Shown: positions 52,917 to 61,954, numbered from the stretch's first letter. The stretch is 64,000 nucleotides of DNA from Vogesella alkaliphila (GCF_014652475.1 NZ_BMYW01000001.1:596957-660956), one strand, 5' to 3'. A program made the numbers and translations. Notes: generated by a model from the letters alone, not told the origin.

Positions 52917-53792
52917 ATGCTTCGCCACACCCGCATCGCGACTGTTATCGCAACTGGCATCGCGCTTGCCACCGCCGCCGCCCACGCCGCCCAGCCCTTG
53001 CAGCTCAAGGTCTACAACGCCGGCGAGGGCAGCTTTCACGCCAATGCCGTGGTGGTCAGCGGCGAGCACGAGGCGATGGTGATCGACAGCGGCTTTACCC
53101 GTGCCGACGGCTACCGCATTGCGGCCAACGTGCTGGACAGCGGCAAGACGCTGAAGACCATCCTGATCAGCAATGCCGACCCGGACTATTACTTCGGCGC
53201 CGCGGTGCTCAAGCAACTGTTCCCGCAGGCCGAGGTGGTGGCCACCCCGGCGGTGGCCGGGAAAATCCAGGCCAAGCTGGCCGGCAAGCTGGCGTTCTGG
53301 GGACCGAAGATGGGCGCCAACGCGCCGCAGCAGCCCGTCGTGCCCAGTGCCTTGAAAACAGACAGCCTGAGCGTGGATGGCGAACAGATCGAGCTGCGCG
53401 GCACTCATGGCGTGCTGGCGCATCGGCCGTATGTGTGGATTCCGTCGCTGCGCGCCATCGCCGGCAACGTGGCGCTGTTCAGCGGCCTGCACGTCTGGAC
53501 CGCCGACACCCAGCAGCCGGCCGAACGCCAGGCGTGGCTGGCGCAGCTGGACGAGATGGCCGCGCTCAAGCCCGCCATCGTGGTGCCGGGCCACATGGCC
53601 GCCGGCAGCGCACTGGACTCTACGGCCATCAGCTACACCCGCAATTACCTGCAGCGTTTTGACAGCGAGGCGGGCAAGGCCAACAATGCTGCCGAACTGA
53701 TTGCCGCCATGCAGCGTGCCTACCCGCAGGCCGGCATGGGGCTGGCGCTGGACATCGGCGCCAAGGTGAACAAAGGGGAAATGAAATGGTGA
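52917..53792 (+). CDS. periplasmic MBL-fold protein with altered metal motif
   Basis: The 291-residue protein has a signal peptide (residues 1-24, ending AAHA) and a metallo-beta-lactamase-like fold: NAVVVSGEHEAMVIDSGFTRADGYRIAANVL, later PAIVVPGHMAAGSALD. The zinc-binding HxHxDH motif is replaced by SNADPDYYFG, so at least two metal ligands are lost; one His (PGHM) remains. It may bind a single metal ion or act non-enzymatically. AAAGGA precedes the ATG. It overlaps the next gene by 7 bases and is divergent from a LysR regulator. Confidence 0.8.
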   Translation: MLRHTRIATVIATGIALATAAAHAAQPLQLKVYNAGEGSFHANAVVVSGEHEAMVIDSGFTRADGYRIAANVLDSGKTLKTILISNADPDYYFGAAVLKQLFPQAEVVATPAVAGKIQAKLAGKLAFWGPKMGANAPQQPVVPSALKTDSLSVDGEQIELRGTHGVLAHRPYVWIPSLRAIAGNVALFSGLHVWTADTQQPAERQAWLAQLDEMAALKPAIVVPGHMAAGSALDSTAISYTRNYLQRFDSEAGKANNAAELIAAMQRAYPQAGMGLALDIGAKVNKGEMKW

Positions 53793-54481
53793 ACGCCACT
53801 CTGCATTACTACTACGACCCGCTGTGTGGCTGGTGTTACGGCGCGGCGCCGCTGCTGGCCGCTGCGGCCAACGTTGCCGGCCTCGCTATCGAACTGCACG
53901 CCGGCGCGATGATGAGCGGGCCGAACCGCCAGCCGGTCACGCCGCAATTGCGCCAGTACGTGATGGGCCACGACCAGCGCATCCAGCAGCTTACCGGCCA
54001 GCCGTTCGGCGATGGCTACTTTAACGGCCTGCTGCTGGATAGCGGCGCGGTGTTCGACAGCACGCCGCCGACGCTGGCCATTCTCGCCGCCGAGGCGCTG
54101 GGCGTAGACGGGCTGAGCATGCTGCACCGCCTGCAGCAGGCGCACTACGTGGACGGGCAGCGCATCGCCGAGCCGGCGGTGCTGCAGCAGCTGGCGCAGG
54201 AAATGGGGTTTGATGGCGCCGCCTTCGCCGCCGAATACCAGCGCCAGCAGGGCGAGTTCGCCGCCCACGTTGGCCGCAGCCACCGCGACATGGCCGCGCA
54301 CGGCCTGCGCGGTTTCCCTTCGCTGCTGCTGGAACTGAACGGCCAGCTGCAGCGGGTGGAGCTGTCGCCGTTCCTCGGCAAGCCGGAGGCGTTTGCCGCT
54401 TATCTGCAGGGTTTGCTGGGCGGGGCGGCTGGCCAGGGCACGACCGATGCGCCGTTTTGCACGCCGGATGGTTGTCACTGA
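53786..54481 (+). CDS. DsbA-family (FrnE-like) oxidoreductase
   Basis: The 231-residue protein is a DsbA-type thioredoxin-fold protein without a signal peptide, as in FrnE/2-hydroxychromene isomerase-like members. It begins with YYYDPLCGWCYGAAPLL, a CGWC active site, and has the cis-Pro region GLRGFPSLLLELNG. A C-terminal CTPDGC pair is an extra Cys motif. It overlaps the MBL-fold gene, so the two are co-translated. The repeat word at 53864-53875 lies within the gene. Confidence 0.85.
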   Translation: MVNATLHYYYDPLCGWCYGAAPLLAAAANVAGLAIELHAGAMMSGPNRQPVTPQLRQYVMGHDQRIQQLTGQPFGDGYFNGLLLDSGAVFDSTPPTLAILAAEALGVDGLSMLHRLQQAHYVDGQRIAEPAVLQQLAQEMGFDGAAFAAEYQRQQGEFAAHVGRSHRDMAAHGLRGFPSLLLELNGQLQRVELSPFLGKPEAFAAYLQGLLGGAAGQGTTDAPFCTPDGCH

Positions 54482-54647
54482 GGCGCAAAGTGGTCGCGTA
54501 AAAAAACGCCAGCCGGAAACGGGCTGGTGAATGACCGGCCGATACCGGTGATGCGCTGGCTGATCTTTGGGGGCCATCCACTCCAGCCCGGCGCTGCGTG
54601 AGGTGAAGGCCGGCAGCCGCCTGCCGGTGTCGCCGCCGCTGGCGTGG

Positions 54648-54692
54648 ACAAGGTTGGCCGCAGGCCGGGGCAGGGCTTGCGGCCAACCTTGT
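54648..54692. repeat. last inverted word pair of the window
   Basis: ACAAGGTTGGCCGC and GCGGCCAACCTTGT face each other around a 17-base spacer. No exact copy of the word was seen from here to 64000. Confidence 0.8.
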
Positions 54693-54843
54693 GGTTTTGT
54701 GGGAAGGCGAGGCAGGGAAGTAGGCCGGTCAAAGCAGGAAGTTATGCCCATGTATTGGCATGATGGCGGCTATCGGCCAGTTGCGGACATTTACAAGCTT
54801 CAACTATCCGGGATATGAAGGGCCGGTGTTAACAGAAAAACTG

Positions 54844-54915
54844 CCATAACGTTGGACGTGAGGCGACCGCAAAAAGCAAAGCTTTTTGTGGGTCGCCTCG
54901 ACGGACGGGTTAGAG
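54844..54915 (-). repeat. attC-like site of an integron cassette
   Basis: Read on the minus strand it runs from (G)CTCTAAC through CCGTCCGTCGAGGCGACC, a short loop around GCTTTGC, and GGTCGCCTCACGTCCAAC to GTTATGG. The boxes match RYYYAAC and GTTRRRY imperfectly (one and two mismatches). The long stem, size (72 bp) and position, 59 bp after the 191-residue gene and on its strand, are those of an attC site. An ordinary terminator is the main alternative. Confidence 0.55.
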
Positions 54916-54973
54916 CGCATTTTCGCCATGCCCCTGACCAAGGCTGTTGTAGTTTTGGCTCTCTCGGAGCCGG

Positions 54974-55549
54974 TCATATATTGCAATGGAGTCCCTTGTT
55001 CAGACCCTCCTTGAGTTCAGCAGCAACGTCAATCGCCGGGTTCACACCATCACTAGGTCCGTTCCCACCAAACGCTCCCATTCCATGCTGGATCATGTAG
55101 TCCGGCCTATAGTCCGGCGCACCAATGGCTAGTATCTTGGTGCAAATTTCCTTCAAGGATTGGCTGCCCTCGGTGAGACGCTCCTTAGCAACCGAGCCGA
55201 ACGCCTTTAGTTCCTCTTTGGAAAGCTTGCTTGTGGCTTCCATTAGCAAAACGATTACGGCTTGACGAGCCGTGCTATCCGTTACGCGTCTGGCATCTAT
55301 GCCACTGTAAATTTTCGAAAATGCATACAACTCGACAGCGGTTTCATAGTTCTTCTCCGCAAGGCACTTAGACATGCCTCTGAACGTATCAGCAGGCGTG
55401 TGCTTATTAGATAGGGATGAAATGCTTTCACATCTCACGACATGGGTAGACGCGAGATTCCCCGGCGTGGAGTAATTTGTAATTTCGGCAGCAAATGCGC
55501 TAGTAGCGCAAATTGCCGAGAGAGTCACGATCGACTTAACAGCTTTCAT
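54974..55549 (-). CDS. secreted hypothetical protein in an integron cassette
   Basis: The 191-residue protein has a signal peptide (MKAVKSIVTLSAICATSAFA) and a helical mature part with Cys residues in VVRCESIS, MSKCLAEKN, EICTKI and LHCNI. No family recognised; it might be a periplasmic repeat-like protein. It starts directly after TTAGATG, as cassette genes do, and an attC-like site follows. The integrase remnant upstream on the opposite strand makes this the first cassette of a decayed integron. Composition is AT-rich. Confidence 0.65.
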   Translation of the reverse strand: MKAVKSIVTLSAICATSAFAAEITNYSTPGNLASTHVVRCESISSLSNKHTPADTFRGMSKCLAEKNYETAVELYAFSKIYSGIDARRVTDSTARQAVIVLLMEATSKLSKEELKAFGSVAKERLTEGSQSLKEICTKILAIGAPDYRPDYMIQHGMGAFGGNGPSDGVNPAIDVAAELKEGLNKGLHCNI

Positions 55550-55767
55550 CTAATCCTCGTGGTTGGTGAATGGATGCGCTCTATACGGACACGCAGGTCC
55601 GTATATTAATTGATATTGCTGACATCCATTATCGTACCCGAATACCATATTTCTCAAGCTGTTTGTCATTAACCTATCCGTATAACACCCCCCAATCTGC
55701 CGGACGCCATGGTCGTGCCCCCTGCTGCACGTTACCCTACGATTTTTGACCTGAAGGAGTGACACTC
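55550..55767. other. probable attI/promoter region of the decayed integron
   Basis: These 218 bp lie between the cassette gene and the integrase remnant, which point away from each other. That is where attI and the cassette promoter lie in integrons. A hairpin TATACGGAC-ACGCAG-GTCCGTATA (55592-55615) and a GTTATAC core on the minus strand (near 55679) are visible, but I cannot define attI. Confidence 0.4.
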
Positions 55768-55976
55768 ATGGGGTGAAGTCGCAGCCAACCGTCCCCGCCT
55801 GCTCGACCAAGTCTCGATCGTCTGTTGGCTCCGTCATTACAGCCACAATACCGAGGTCGCTTATTCGCACGGTGCAGGAGCTACTGGGCCACGCGGATGT
55901 CAGCACCACGATGATTTATACCCATGTACTGAACAAGGGAGGCCGGGGCGTGAGCAGTCCGCTGGATAGCCTATGA
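55768..55976 (+). pseudogene. intI: internally deleted integron integrase gene
   Basis: Two frames together read like the ends of an integron integrase. The N-terminal piece KSQPTVP, then after a one-base shift [23 protein letters not shown], matches the usual start of IntI. The C-terminal piece [27 protein letters not shown] (55863-55940) followed by SPLDSL matches its end, with the LLGH and Tyr (TMIYTH) motifs of tyrosine recombinases. About 250 residues in the middle are gone. The orientation, opposite to the cassette gene, is right for an integron. Confidence 0.85.
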
Positions 55977-56182
55977 GCGCATTATTTGTCGTGCCGGAAG
56001 GCACGCGACGATATTCTTTAATGTCTGCTTTGCTGCAGCTAGCTGCCAATGACATCGATGTTATCGACAGGCAGCTTTGGCCGATCAACTGACGAAGCGT
56101 TAACTTGGTCGGCGGCAGTTCGGCCATTGTCGTCGTTGGCACTCGTTGCCCTGTGCGGCAGCAGCGCAGTGGTTAGCTGACG

Positions 56183-56866
56183 TTGCTGAGATCAAGCAGT
56201 CGAACGACTGTTTTCTCGGCCGACGAACGCGTACTCCCGACCAATAGCGATGAAGAACTGGCACGTGAAGCAGCTCAAAGCGTGCGTGAGGTAGTGGGCG
56301 AAGTCAGCAATACGGCTGAACTGGTTGGCCGTATGGCTGAACGCTTGCGAGAAATCAACGCTATTGCCGGCGTGATCCGCGACATCGCCGGACAGACCAA
56401 TCTGTTGGCACTCAATGCAGCCATCGAAGCCGCCAGTGTAGGCGAGACCGGACGCGGCTTCGCGGTGGTGGCCGACGAAGTGCGCAAACTAGCTGAACGC
56501 ACGACTGAAGCCACCCATGAGATCAGCTGCGTCACCCAAGAGGTGCAAGGCGATACCGAGCAGGTATCCAGCAGTATTGGCAGCATTTTGCCCAAGGTAG
56601 GAAATGCCGTAACGCAGGCCGAACGCGCTGCTGGGGTACTGCAAGAAATTCAGGCCAGCGCACGCGAAACGCTGACACGTAGCCAGGATATGACGGCAGC
56701 CACAGCGGAACAGAGTCAGGCCAGCAGTGTAGAACACATCGTCGCGCTGACCGAATCGACCTCGCAGATGGTACAACAGGCTTACGGCGCCACGAATCTA
56801 AGCAAGGGGCAGGCAGACGAGCTACACCACGCAGTTTCTCGCTTCCAAACAGGAGGAATTGCTTAG
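56183..56866 (+). pseudogene. 5'-truncated methyl-accepting chemotaxis protein
   Basis: The frame encodes the cytoplasmic signalling half of a chemoreceptor: [42 protein letters not shown] and the hairpin tip [22 protein letters not shown]. The transmembrane and ligand-binding parts and most of the adaptation region are missing. The first 20 residues are unlike a real N-terminus. It lies 206 bp after the deleted integrase gene, so one deletion event may have removed the missing parts of both. It could still be expressed as a soluble fragment, but a pseudogene is more likely. Confidence 0.75.
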
Positions 56867-56904
56867 CACTTTTAGCAGAAGTAGAACTATGACAATGCCT
56901 GGCT

Positions 56905-58722
56905 TCATCCCTCTTGGCGTGGCTGCTGCTTGGGTGGTAAAGCCGGATCATGTGTAGCTGACGCCGTGGCTAATTGCATCATTGCCAGGCGTAGTGTCTC
57001 GGCTTCGACCGGCTTGTGCAGTAGGATGGCGCCGGTGGCCTGCGCTTCCCGTAAACGGTCCGGTGCGGTATCACCGGTCAAAATGATGGCGGGAAGCGGC
57101 CGTCCCAGGTAGGCATGGATTGCCCCTAATGCCTCTTGCCCGGTGCGATTGCTGCGCAAACGGTAGTCTGCAATCACTAGGTCGGGAACGAAGTCGGCCA
57201 AGGCTACTACTGCTTCCTGTTCCGACTCGACAGCCATACATGGGCACTCCCAGCCATCTAGCAATTCTGAAACTGCGGTGCGGACGGTCAAGTCATCATC
57301 GATGACCAGTACTCGTAGACGGCACAGGCTGAATGTATCGAGCGGTACGGTCAAGTTTCGAAACTCGACGTGTGGCTCATCCGACAGCGGTAATCTCACC
57401 CGAAAGACCGAACCGCGTCCTTGGGTGGATGCGACGTCGATCTGTAGGCCCATGGTTTGGGCCAGACCATCTACGATGGCGAGACCCAGGCCAAGCCCCT
57501 TGCGGCGATCTCGCTCTGGATTTCCGAGCTGGTGGAACTCACGGAAGATGTCGCGTTGCTGCGAAGCAGGCACGCCGATACCGGTGTCCCACACCTCGAG
57601 TGAAAGGTATTTAGTGCGACGGCGACAACCGATCAAGATGCCCCCTCGCTCGGTGTAACGAATGGCATTTGCGATCAAATTGCGCAGAATTATTTCGAGC
57701 AAGCCCGGGTCGGCGATGGTGACCGCAACAGTATCACGCACGCGGTAAATTAATTGCTTACTGTCCGCCTGAGGTGCGAACTCATTCTCAAGTTTGCGCA
57801 GCATGGGTTGCAATCGAAGCTCGCGCGGATGCGCCTTGATTACGCCGGCTTCCAGCTTGGAAAAGTCAAGCAAGGTATTGAGCATTTCACGCGCGGCTCC
57901 TGAAGAAGCCTCGATATGCCCCAATAGCTCGTGTTGCTTGTCAGTCAACGGCGTCCGTGCCAACGACACAATGAAGAGACCAAGCGCGTGCAAGGGCTGC
58001 CGTAAGTCGTGACTCGCTGATGCGAGAAACACCGACTTGGCTCGGTTCGCCTCTTCGGCGTGGCGCAAGGCCTGTTCCGTACGGTTCGTTTGCTGGCGAA
58101 GTTGCTCTACCAGCTCGGAATTAGCGAAGCGCAGTTGAATTGAGCGCCTCGCTACACGCGAATAGTTGTGGGCGAAGACAAGCAAAACTAGAAGGTAGAG
58201 AGGTACACCCAGGAACATCGGCAAATAGTAGATGCTCTTGGTTGCGAGGAACACCGTCCATACCGGCAGGATTGCAGGTAAGAAAAAGCCGACCGCCACG
58301 GGCAGGCAAGGAGAGAAGATGGCCAGTGCAGCCGCGCTCATCCCTGCGATCATGGCGAGCAGGCAGATGGCCGTGGGCGGGAAGCGCAGATCCATGTAAA
58401 ACCAACCTGCTACGCCCCATAGCCCGCCGATACCAGTCAGCAGTGCGGTCATGCTCCTGGCGTAGCGCGTTGCATGGGCTTCACTAATACGGTCAGGTAG
58501 CAGGTTGCGGCCAAAATGCCCAAATGCGCATGCCAGTCCCATGCACGCTGTCCATAGGATGATGCCGTAGGTCCCAGTCGAAATGATGATCCCAGTTGCG
58601 AGCAGTACTGAGGCGAGGAAGCAGCCGAGCATGGCGATGCCGAAACTGTTGTCGATCAACTCCATCTGGGCCGACAGCAGACGCGGTTCGTCAAAACGCG
58701 GATATAGGGAGGGTCTGTTCAT
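56905..58722 (-). CDS. hybrid sensor histidine kinase
   Basis: The 605-residue protein has six or seven TM helices (residues 25-185), then a HisKA domain with SHDLRQPLHALGLF (His 238), an HATPase domain (N-box around Asn 352, DTGIGV at 379-384, GLGLGLAIV) and a C-terminal receiver domain (IDDD near 475, phospho-acceptor Asp 519 in VIADYRL). The N-terminal membrane sensor is of the MASE-like 'no periplasmic domain' kind. Its start overlaps the stop of the response regulator gene, so both are translated together. Confidence 0.9.
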   Translation of the reverse strand: MNRPSLYPRFDEPRLLSAQMELIDNSFGIAMLGCFLASVLLATGIIISTGTYGIILWTACMGLACAFGHFGRNLLPDRISEAHATRYARSMTALLTGIGGLWGVAGWFYMDLRFPPTAICLLAMIAGMSAAALAIFSPCLPVAVGFFLPAILPVWTVFLATKSIYYLPMFLGVPLYLLVLLVFAHNYSRVARRSIQLRFANSELVEQLRQQTNRTEQALRHAEEANRAKSVFLASASHDLRQPLHALGLFIVSLARTPLTDKQHELLGHIEASSGAAREMLNTLLDFSKLEAGVIKAHPRELRLQPMLRKLENEFAPQADSKQLIYRVRDTVAVTIADPGLLEIILRNLIANAIRYTERGGILIGCRRRTKYLSLEVWDTGIGVPASQQRDIFREFHQLGNPERDRRKGLGLGLAIVDGLAQTMGLQIDVASTQGRGSVFRVRLPLSDEPHVEFRNLTVPLDTFSLCRLRVLVIDDDLTVRTAVSELLDGWECPCMAVESEQEAVVALADFVPDLVIADYRLRSNRTGQEALGAIHAYLGRPLPAIILTGDTAPDRLREAQATGAILLHKPVEAETLRLAMMQLATASATHDPALPPKQQPRQEG

Positions 58723-59345
58723 TTGGAGATTTGCACCCAGCCAAGCTGCTGCGCTTTCAGCATGGCTTTGAGGCGGGAATCGACGCCTAACTGGTCGAGG
58801 ATGGCGGCGACGTGCACACGCACGGTGTTTTCAGCTAGTCCTAGGTGCAGAGCAATTGCCTTGTTTGAAAGACCTAGGCACAACTGTCCCAGTACCTCCA
58901 GTTGCCGCGGCGTTAATCCGCCGGCCGAAGCGAGCGTTAGTGAGGGGGCGTCTGCCTCAAATGGAAAGTAACGTATCCCTCTTCGACAGTGGGCAATCGC
59001 CTCTTGAATCTGTGCCGTGTTGGCTGTTTTGGGCAAGTATCCGAGTACGTCGTTGATCTGTGATGCTTGCAACGCAGCCTGTTCTGAACTGCCGGATACA
59101 ATCAAGATGCGTGCCGGTTTGAAATAATTTCGCAGCACCTGCACGCCGTCCAGACCGTTCAAACCAGGTAACTGGATATCGAGCAAGATGATGTCGACAG
59201 CAGTATTGCCATGCAATTGCACAGCCTCCATGACAGAACCCGCCTCGAGAATATCGCCGACATGGGGACTGTCCGCCAGCACCAGGCGTAAGCCGGTACG
59301 GAATAGGGTGTGATCGTCGATGAGGAGGAGGCGACTGCGCAGCAT
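58719..59345 (-). CDS. NarL/LuxR-type response regulator
   Basis: The 208-residue protein has a receiver domain (LIDDHTLFRTGLRL; phospho-acceptor Asp 56 in IILLDIQLPG; Lys in YLPKTANT) and a C-terminal LuxR helix-turn-helix (LTPRQLEVLGQLCLGLSNKAIALHLGLAENTVRVHVAAIL). It is the partner of the hybrid kinase that follows with a 4-base overlap. It is divergent from the unrecognised 363-residue gene, which it may control. Confidence 0.92.
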   Translation of the reverse strand: MLRSRLLLIDDHTLFRTGLRLVLADSPHVGDILEAGSVMEAVQLHGNTAVDIILLDIQLPGLNGLDGVQVLRNYFKPARILIVSGSSEQAALQASQINDVLGYLPKTANTAQIQEAIAHCRRGIRYFPFEADAPSLTLASAGGLTPRQLEVLGQLCLGLSNKAIALHLGLAENTVRVHVAAILDQLGVDSRLKAMLKAQQLGWVQISK

Positions 59346-59572
59346 GGGAAGATTAGGTTCCGAGCGAAGTCACTACCGTATCCGTGCCTGCTACTAGGCG
59401 CAAGTAAAAAATGACATTGTTAATCCAAAAGGATTACATATAGGCAAAAAGACTATTTACTAGATCGCCTGCCTAGCGAAACACTACTGCTCATCGAAGC
59501 GGTCATTCATCTTCCTTCCGCAACGTGTGCTTTCCAACTCAATAACCGGAAGATGCTAAGAGGAGTGTTTTC

Positions 59573-60664
59573 ATGGCGGATTTGAATTTTGAGGACAGTA
59601 TCAAGCTGGCGTACTACAAACTGGTTGATACTTTGACCGGCGGCTATAGCGACGACAGTGTGATCCGGCAGTTCGTCGGTATCGGTATGGAAGAATTGAC
59701 GGACGACGCAGCCAGGCGCTACGCCAGCAACCGCCCAGCCAGCATGGGTAATCTTTACACCAATTCCGGCATCAACTGCGTCCAGCAATACGCGAATCTC
59801 TGGAAAGCCTTGATAAAGACTGCAGATTATGAAGGCACTAGTGCGGGTGATGAGAAGCAGCAGCAGAAATGGCAGCACGCCAAAACCACTGCGGAGGAAA
59901 TGCTCCAGGAAGTGCAGGAAGCACATGGCGGTGCGGATAAAAAGAAGCCGATCTATTTAGCGGATCTTGATGGTTGGAACGAGAGGCTTGAGGCATGGCG
60001 GAATAGCACCAAGGGCAAGACGATGCCTGATCTGGCGGCATCAAGCGACGTACTAGACGCTTTCTTCACTAAGGGTTCCGTGCTGGATATGTCTTCTGGC
60101 GAGCTCGAAAATTTCCATATTGATGGCGACCTCTCTGGCGAGTTCTCCAAGGGCATCTTCAGCATTGAAGGGAAAATGTCGGGCGGAATCGACTTCAGTA
60201 AGGCCGCTGGTTTCAAGGCCAGTAAAGTGGAATTCCGCTGCCACTCGATTAGCTCGTTTGCGGTGGCATCGGAGTCGAGTGTCGACCCCAGCACAATCAA
60301 GGACTATCTCAATCGCTATAAGGACCTGCCCAATCTTCGCGATACGTCTGGACCATATTGTGAGGAAAACAAGGGCTCACTCGTGCTCTACCCGACACAG
60401 ATCATTGCCGTATGGCTGCCCTTCATCCGCATCCATGTCAGTGCCAAGGACGGCATGTTTATCGATGCTGCACTGAACGGACATGTGAATTTCGGCGTGG
60501 GCGGCGAACTGTTCGGTCTGAAAATCGGTGCCGATGCCAACTTCAACACCCATATCCAGAAGGGCAGCAATAACGACTTCGTGCTGAACATCGTACCCAC
60601 CGAAATCGGCGAGAAGGCCAACCCGGTCATTCTCGCGGTGATGAGCGCACGGGCTGTGTATTGA
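59573..60664 (+). CDS. unrecognised 363-residue protein of a two-gene module
   Basis: An AGAGGAG binding site precedes the ATG. The N-terminal half is helical and hydrophilic (FEDSIKLAYYKLVDTLTGGYSDDS; KWQHAKTTAEEMLQEVQEAHGG). The middle has a repetitive beta-like section (ENFHIDGDLSGEFSKGIFSIEGKMSGGIDF), and the C-terminal part is beta-rich (FIDAALNGHVNFGVGGELFGLKIGADANFNTHI). There is no signal peptide, TM segment or known catalytic motif. It is followed 109 bp later by a nuclease-like gene and preceded by a divergent two-component system. Composition is AT-richer than the core. Function unknown. Confidence 0.65.
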   Translation: MADLNFEDSIKLAYYKLVDTLTGGYSDDSVIRQFVGIGMEELTDDAARRYASNRPASMGNLYTNSGINCVQQYANLWKALIKTADYEGTSAGDEKQQQKWQHAKTTAEEMLQEVQEAHGGADKKKPIYLADLDGWNERLEAWRNSTKGKTMPDLAASSDVLDAFFTKGSVLDMSSGELENFHIDGDLSGEFSKGIFSIEGKMSGGIDFSKAAGFKASKVEFRCHSISSFAVASESSVDPSTIKDYLNRYKDLPNLRDTSGPYCEENKGSLVLYPTQIIAVWLPFIRIHVSAKDGMFIDAALNGHVNFGVGGELFGLKIGADANFNTHIQKGSNNDFVLNIVPTEIGEKANPVILAVMSARAVY

Positions 60665-60773
60665 TGCATCCAGTACCGCCCTTTCGCCGATGATGGCGCG
60701 CCGCTGCTGTGGGCGGATCGAACCGAACGAAAGCAAGGGCGACCCATAACGAGACACCCAGAGAGGAAAAAGC

Positions 60774-61409
60774 ATGAGAGCGCAACCGTTTTTAATCCAA
60801 CTTGCGCAGCACTACCTCCCGGAACGCGCTGCCAACTTGGCTAAATGCGCACAGCTTAAAGGTGGATGGGAGGGCTGGCTGCAGGTGGAGATTGCCAGCC
60901 TGTTTCTGAGTAACGACTGGATGCAGGGGTGCGAGCGGGAGGTCCCATATCCGGCACCTCCAAACTCGGATTACCGTTATCTTGCGTACGCTGCTGGCGT
61001 TCAGAACGCTAGGCAGACGAACGACTATCGATCGGCTGCTCGGTGTGACTTCGTGCTGGAACGGAATAGCAAGGAGCGGGTCGATTCGACCCATTTCGAG
61101 CTTAAGGTGATCCGGCCGAATACCGATAACCCGCTAGCCGATGCATGGGGTCGCTTTTATGCCGATGTTGATAAGATCATGGCTTTGACAAAGGCTAATC
61201 CGACCATCAATGGCATCGCGCTATTAGCGACATACGGCACTTTCACGCAAGCCGATATGGGAAGCGAGGGTCTCCAATTCTTCTGGACAGGAAACCGTCT
61301 TTCCTACGCATGGGATACCAAGCTTGGCACAGTATCACGTCTCGATCAGGTGAGCATGGGTGGGGATCCTCGCCTATTCGTCGTGGCTACTAGCATCGTG
61401 TTGACTTAA
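60774..61409 (+). CDS. possible PD-(D/E)XK nuclease-like protein
   Basis: The 211-residue protein contains a sequence order typical of the PD-(D/E)XK fold: GWEGWLQVEIASLF (Glu 39), then RCDFVLERN (Asp 92) and HFELKVIRPNT (Glu 109, Lys 111), with the usual 17-residue gap between Asp and ExK. The N-terminal helix region and the rest of the protein are unrecognised. AGAGAGGAAAAAGC precedes the ATG, and a strong terminator follows at 61441. With the 363-residue gene upstream it forms a likely operon. Nuclease activity is a prediction. Confidence 0.65.
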   Translation: MRAQPFLIQLAQHYLPERAANLAKCAQLKGGWEGWLQVEIASLFLSNDWMQGCEREVPYPAPPNSDYRYLAYAAGVQNARQTNDYRSAARCDFVLERNSKERVDSTHFELKVIRPNTDNPLADAWGRFYADVDKIMALTKANPTINGIALLATYGTFTQADMGSEGLQFFWTGNRLSYAWDTKLGTVSRLDQVSMGGDPRLFVVATSIVLT

Positions 61410-61440
61410 AGCCGGGTATGGCTAAATAACGTTTGCATAA

Positions 61441-61470
61441 TGCAAAGCCGCCTTGCAGGCGGCTTTCTTC
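61441..61470 (+). terminator. intrinsic terminator of the two-gene module
   Basis: AAAGCCGCCTTGCAGGCGGCTTT is a strong hairpin followed by CTTCTC, 32 bp after the nuclease-like gene. Confidence 0.8.
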
Positions 61471-61844
61471 TCATTGATGTTGTTCCCAATATCAGATCGT
61501 TCTACCGTACCCTGACGCGGGGAAGTTGGCGATGCCGCCACTTAACCCTTCACTTGAGCCTTTGCAGCGGAATACCGCATGCGGCAGGTTCTGAATTGGG
61601 AAATCAGTATCAGGTTTATTGGCAGAACAAGATAGCTCCCAGCAACGAGCCGGCGGTGATCAAGCTATGGCCCACTGCACAGCCAAACGCAAAGAAGTTT
61701 CAGAATCTGTATCTGACAGGTAACCGCTCCATTGCCGACCAATTAGGCCGGCATACCGAACGGCGGAAAAGGCCGACCAACAGCCGATGTGTCAGCCCGG
61801 CCGAGAGTAGTTCGGCCTAAGCAGTCGGTGAACTCTTCAAATGA

Positions 61845-61882
61845 AATATGGCCGGCTCTGTTTACAGACCGGCCATTGCCCT
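61845..61882. terminator. intrinsic terminator near the LysR gene
   Basis: AATGGCCGGTC and GGCCGGCCATT-type arms (ATGGCCGGCTCTG/CAGACCGGCCAT) form a hairpin with TTGCCCTTTT after it on the plus strand. It lies 70 bp from the stop of the minus-strand LysR gene. Confidence 0.65.
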
Positions 61883-61954
61883 TTTCGTAGGCCAGGGCTA
61901 CCTACAAGAGTCGGGGCGATTGACTCCGTGCGTACAAACAAGCGGAAAAGTTTG

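Larger units (their letters stand above)
54482..54973. other. boundary between core and AT-rich right arm
   Basis: No gene is supported. The left half carries the last inverted pair of the repeat word (54650-54690). The right half carries an attC-like site (54844-54915). Base composition drops from here to the right edge. Confidence 0.55.
61410..61954. other. intergenic region with two terminators
   Basis: No gene is supported in these 545 bp. An open frame at 61440-61820 starts inside a terminator stem and has no coding signs. Terminators lie near each end. A TTGGCAGAACAAG-like stretch in the middle has no recognisable feature. Confidence 0.5.

Noticed and set aside
61440..61820. A 126-codon frame after the nuclease-like gene
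   Set aside because: It starts inside the stem of a strong terminator, has no binding site and shows no protein-like composition.
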